From: Parasphingorhabdus marina DSM 22363
GTDB lineage: Bacteria > Pseudomonadota > Alphaproteobacteria > Sphingomonadales > Sphingomonadaceae
DNA: 64,000 nucleotides
Direction of reading: 5' to 3'
NCBI RefSeq assembly: GCF_900128895.1
Contig: NZ_FSQW01000001.1
Span: 1,612,001 to 1,676,000, forward strand
The notes below the pieces were generated by a model that was not told where the DNA came from, did not search any database, and saw only the letters and a program-made list of their open reading frames with translations. Below, in pieces: positions 62,246-64,000 of this stretch. The position numbers were made by a program, and so were the translations under genes. Within the stretch, counting starts at the first letter, position 1. Every line of letters begins with the position of its first letter.

Positions 62246-62677
62246 ATGCTGCAACCAAAGAAAACAAAGTTCCGCAAGGCTCACAAGGGCCGGATCAAGG
62301 GCAAGGCGCCCGGCGGCACGACGCTGAACTTCGGTTCCTATGGCCTGAAAGCCCTGGAACCCGAGCGGATCACTGCACGCCAGATCGAGGCAGCCCGCCG
62401 TGCGATCACGCGTCACATCAAGCGGCAGGGCCGTTTGTGGATCCGCGTGTTCCCGGATGTGCCGGTTTCGAAGAAGCCTGCAGAAGTCCGTCAGGGCAAG
62501 GGCAAGGGCTCGGTTGAATACTGGGCTGCCAAGGTGAAACCGGGCCGGATCATGTTCGAACTGGACGGTGTTCCGGGACCGATCGCTGCCGTTGCTTTCG
62601 AGCGCGCTGCGATGAAGCTTCCCATCAAGACGAAAGTTGTGGCGCGCCTTGGCGATACGTCACACCTGGAAGGATAA
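62246..62677 (+). CDS. rplP: 50S ribosomal protein L16
   Basis: 143 residues with [16 protein letters not shown] and the [14 protein letters not shown] segment. Normal length. 30 bases after rpsC. Confidence 0.99.
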   Translation: MLQPKKTKFRKAHKGRIKGKAPGGTTLNFGSYGLKALEPERITARQIEAARRAITRHIKRQGRLWIRVFPDVPVSKKPAEVRQGKGKGSVEYWAAKVKPGRIMFELDGVPGPIAAVAFERAAMKLPIKTKVVARLGDTSHLEG

Positions 62678-62682
62678 GGGTC

Positions 62683-62919
62683 ATGGCCGACAAGAAAAAT
62701 TCAAGCAGTGCCAAGATGGAAGACATGCGCACCAAGACCGACGATCAGCTCGAGACCGATCTCGGTGATCTGAAGAAAGAGGCATTCAACCTCCGTTTTC
62801 AGGCTGCGACCAACCAGCTCGAAAAGCCGAGCCGGATGCGCGAAGTCCGCCGGACCATTGCACAGATCAAAACATTGCAGACCGAGCGCGCGAAAGCCGC
62901 TGCTGCAGAAAAGGCGTAA
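62683..62919 (+). CDS. rpmC: 50S ribosomal protein L29
   Basis: 78 residues, slightly longer than the usual 65-70 because of an N-terminal Lys/Ser extension and an Ala-rich end. The core TDDQLETDLGDLKKEAFNLRF and IKTLQTERA mark the family. Confidence 0.96.
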   Translation: MADKKNSSSAKMEDMRTKTDDQLETDLGDLKKEAFNLRFQAATNQLEKPSRMREVRRTIAQIKTLQTERAKAAAAEKA

Positions 62920-62928
62920 GGAACCGAT

Positions 62929-63240
62929 ATGCCAAAACGTATTCTCACCGGCACGGTAGTGTCAGACAAGGGCGACAAGACCATTGTCGTCAACGTCGAG
63001 CGCAAGGTGAAGCACCCGCTCTACGGAAAGATCATGCGGCGGTCGAAAAAATACCATGCGCATGATGAAAATAACGAGATGAGCACCGGCGAGACCGTGC
63101 GCATTGAGGAAACGAAGCCGATTTCCAAGCTGAAGACCTGGAAGGTGCTGGAACGCGTTGGCGCTGCCGCCGCTCCTGCCACTCCAAAGGTTTCGGAAGT
63201 CACGGCCGAAGACGAAGGCGAAGTGAAAGCCGAGAGCTGA
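62929..63240 (+). CDS. rpsQ: 30S ribosomal protein S17 with C-terminal extension
   Basis: 103 residues; most S17 proteins have about 85. Core [20 protein letters not shown] and [11 protein letters not shown] are normal. The last 20 or so residues ([19 protein letters not shown]...) are Ala and Glu rich, like the tail of L3. Confidence 0.97.
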   Translation: MPKRILTGTVVSDKGDKTIVVNVERKVKHPLYGKIMRRSKKYHAHDENNEMSTGETVRIEETKPISKLKTWKVLERVGAAAAPATPKVSEVTAEDEGEVKAES

Positions 63241-63300
63241 AGCAACGAAGTTTAACTGGGCCCGGGCAATCCGGAGCGGAATGAAGAAGGAATTGGATCC

Positions 63301-63669
63301 ATGATCCAGATGCAATCGAACCTGGAGGTCGCTGACAATAGCGGAGCCAAACGCGTGCAGTGCATCAAGGTGCTGGGCGGCTCAAAGCGTCGCTTTGCCG
63401 GCGTTGGCGACATTATTGTTGTGTCGATCAAGGAAGCGGCTCCTCGCGGCAAGGTGAAAAAGGGCGACGTGCACCGTGCGGTGATCGTGCGCACCAAGAA
63501 GGACATCCGCCGGAAAGACGGATCGGTCATTCGCTTTGACAGCAATGCTGCCGTTCTGGTCAACAATGCGCAGGAGCCGATCGGCACGCGTATCTTTGGC
63601 CCCGTGGTCCGCGAACTGCGTGCCAAAAAGCACATGAAAATCATCAGCCTGGCTCCGGAGGTACTCTGA
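63301..63669 (+). CDS. rplN: 50S ribosomal protein L14
   Basis: 122 residues with [19 protein letters not shown] and the [17 protein letters not shown] motif. The 60-base gap from rpsQ corresponds to the place where the spc operon promoter lies in E. coli, but no clear promoter is seen here. Confidence 0.99.
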   Translation: MIQMQSNLEVADNSGAKRVQCIKVLGGSKRRFAGVGDIIVVSIKEAAPRGKVKKGDVHRAVIVRTKKDIRRKDGSVIRFDSNAAVLVNNAQEPIGTRIFGPVVRELRAKKHMKIISLAPEVL

Positions 63670-63671
63670 AC

Positions 63672-63995
63672 ATGGCCAATGCAAAGATCAAAAAGGGTGA
63701 CACGGTTGTCGTTCTGTCCGGCAAGGACAAGGGCAAATCCGGTGAAGTGACCAAGGTCATGCCGAAAGACAGCAAGGTGCTGGTTTCCGGCGTGAATGTC
63801 GCGATCCGTCACCGCAAGCCGACCCAGGCCAACCCGCAGGGCGGTCTGGAACGCAGCGAAGCGCCGATGCACATCAGCAAGGTGGCACTTGCCGATCCGA
63901 AAGACGGCAAGCCGACCCGGGTGCGTTTCGAAAAGACCAAAGACGGAAAAATGCAGCGCGTAGCTGTCAAGTCCGGGGAGAAAGTCGATGGCTGA
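63672..63995 (+). CDS. rplX: 50S ribosomal protein L24
   Basis: 107 residues with the KOW motif [20 protein letters not shown] at the N-terminus. Two bases after rplN; it overlaps the rplE start by 8 bases. Confidence 0.98.
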   Translation: MANAKIKKGDTVVVLSGKDKGKSGEVTKVMPKDSKVLVSGVNVAIRHRKPTQANPQGGLERSEAPMHISKVALADPKDGKPTRVRFEKTKDGKMQRVAVKSGEKVDG

Positions 63996-64000
63996 CAAAT
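63988..64000 (+). CDS. rplE: Start of 50S ribosomal protein L5 (cut by the window end)
   Basis: ATG at 63988 overlaps the rplX stop (ATGGCTGA). Only four codons (MADK) are present; the identity follows from the conserved rplX-rplE order of the spc operon. Confidence is based on context. Confidence 0.75.

Noticed and set aside
1-64000. tRNA or rRNA genes, prophage or transposase genes
   Set aside because: No cloverleaf, conserved rRNA stretch, integrase or transposase was found by reading the window. A tRNA search tool could still find a short gene missed here.

Overview
The window looks like chromosome from a sphingomonad (Alphaproteobacteria, Sphingomonadales). Two proteins end in PEPxxWA-CTERM anchors. 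The DksA-like protein has lost most of its zinc cysteines. Short interspersed repeats of a sphingomonad type occur, and the FecR/CHASE2, serS-surE-NlpD-like and str/S10 gene orders fit that group. The genus cannot be fixed from the sequence alone. No tRNA, rRNA, CRISPR array, prophage or intact insertion sequence was seen.

Layout. 1-13.5 kb: end of a FecR-like exported protein and a CHASE2 histidine kinase; a DUF4136 lipoprotein; class II DAHP synthase; a SleB-type wall hydrolase; a MATE pump; a DUF2891 lipoprotein joined to a LytS/LytTR-type two-component pair; an alpha-methylacyl-CoA racemase-like protein; PilZ and DksA-like proteins. 13.9-20.5 kb: a very Ser/Gly-rich exported protein, then serS-surE-NlpD-like M23 protein-K+ channel-alpha/beta hydrolase in one direction. 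20.5-30 kb: PEP-CTERM protein, two PhyH-type dioxygenases, and two small regulator-led clusters (HxlR/GST/SRPBCC and ArsR/SRPBCC/DUF4287), then rimO. 30-38.6 kb: aldolase, AbgT transporter, M20 amidohydrolase, mobA, recF, a short operon of two paralogous 39-residue peptides plus PspC behind a sigma-54-like promoter, and a CDF metal exporter with a hairpin over its ribosome-binding site. 38.7-44 kb: PilZ, nuclease, acyltransferase/DUF1295/VOC chain, DsbA-like protein, ClpS, phasin. 44-53 kb: a lipid-modifying island with a membrane-anchored AraC regulator, type III polyketide synthase, ICMT-like methyltransferase and two fatty-acid-hydroxylase-superfamily proteins; then TauD, DUF1304, hemolysin III, PEP-CTERM and DUF3592 genes. 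53.1-64 kb: the str operon (rpsL, rpsG, fusA, tuf) followed by the S10/spc ribosomal protein genes from rpsJ to the first codons of rplE.

Most genes are housekeeping or common sphingomonad accessory genes. The parts most worth a second look are the micropeptide/PspC operon (36.88-37.50 kb), the CDF leader hairpin (37.57-37.63 kb), the type III PKS island (44.1-49.1 kb), the structured rpsJ-rplC spacer (58.03-58.22 kb), and several clean palindromic operators next to regulator or metabolic genes. All functions are inferred from sequence patterns read by eye; no database search was run.
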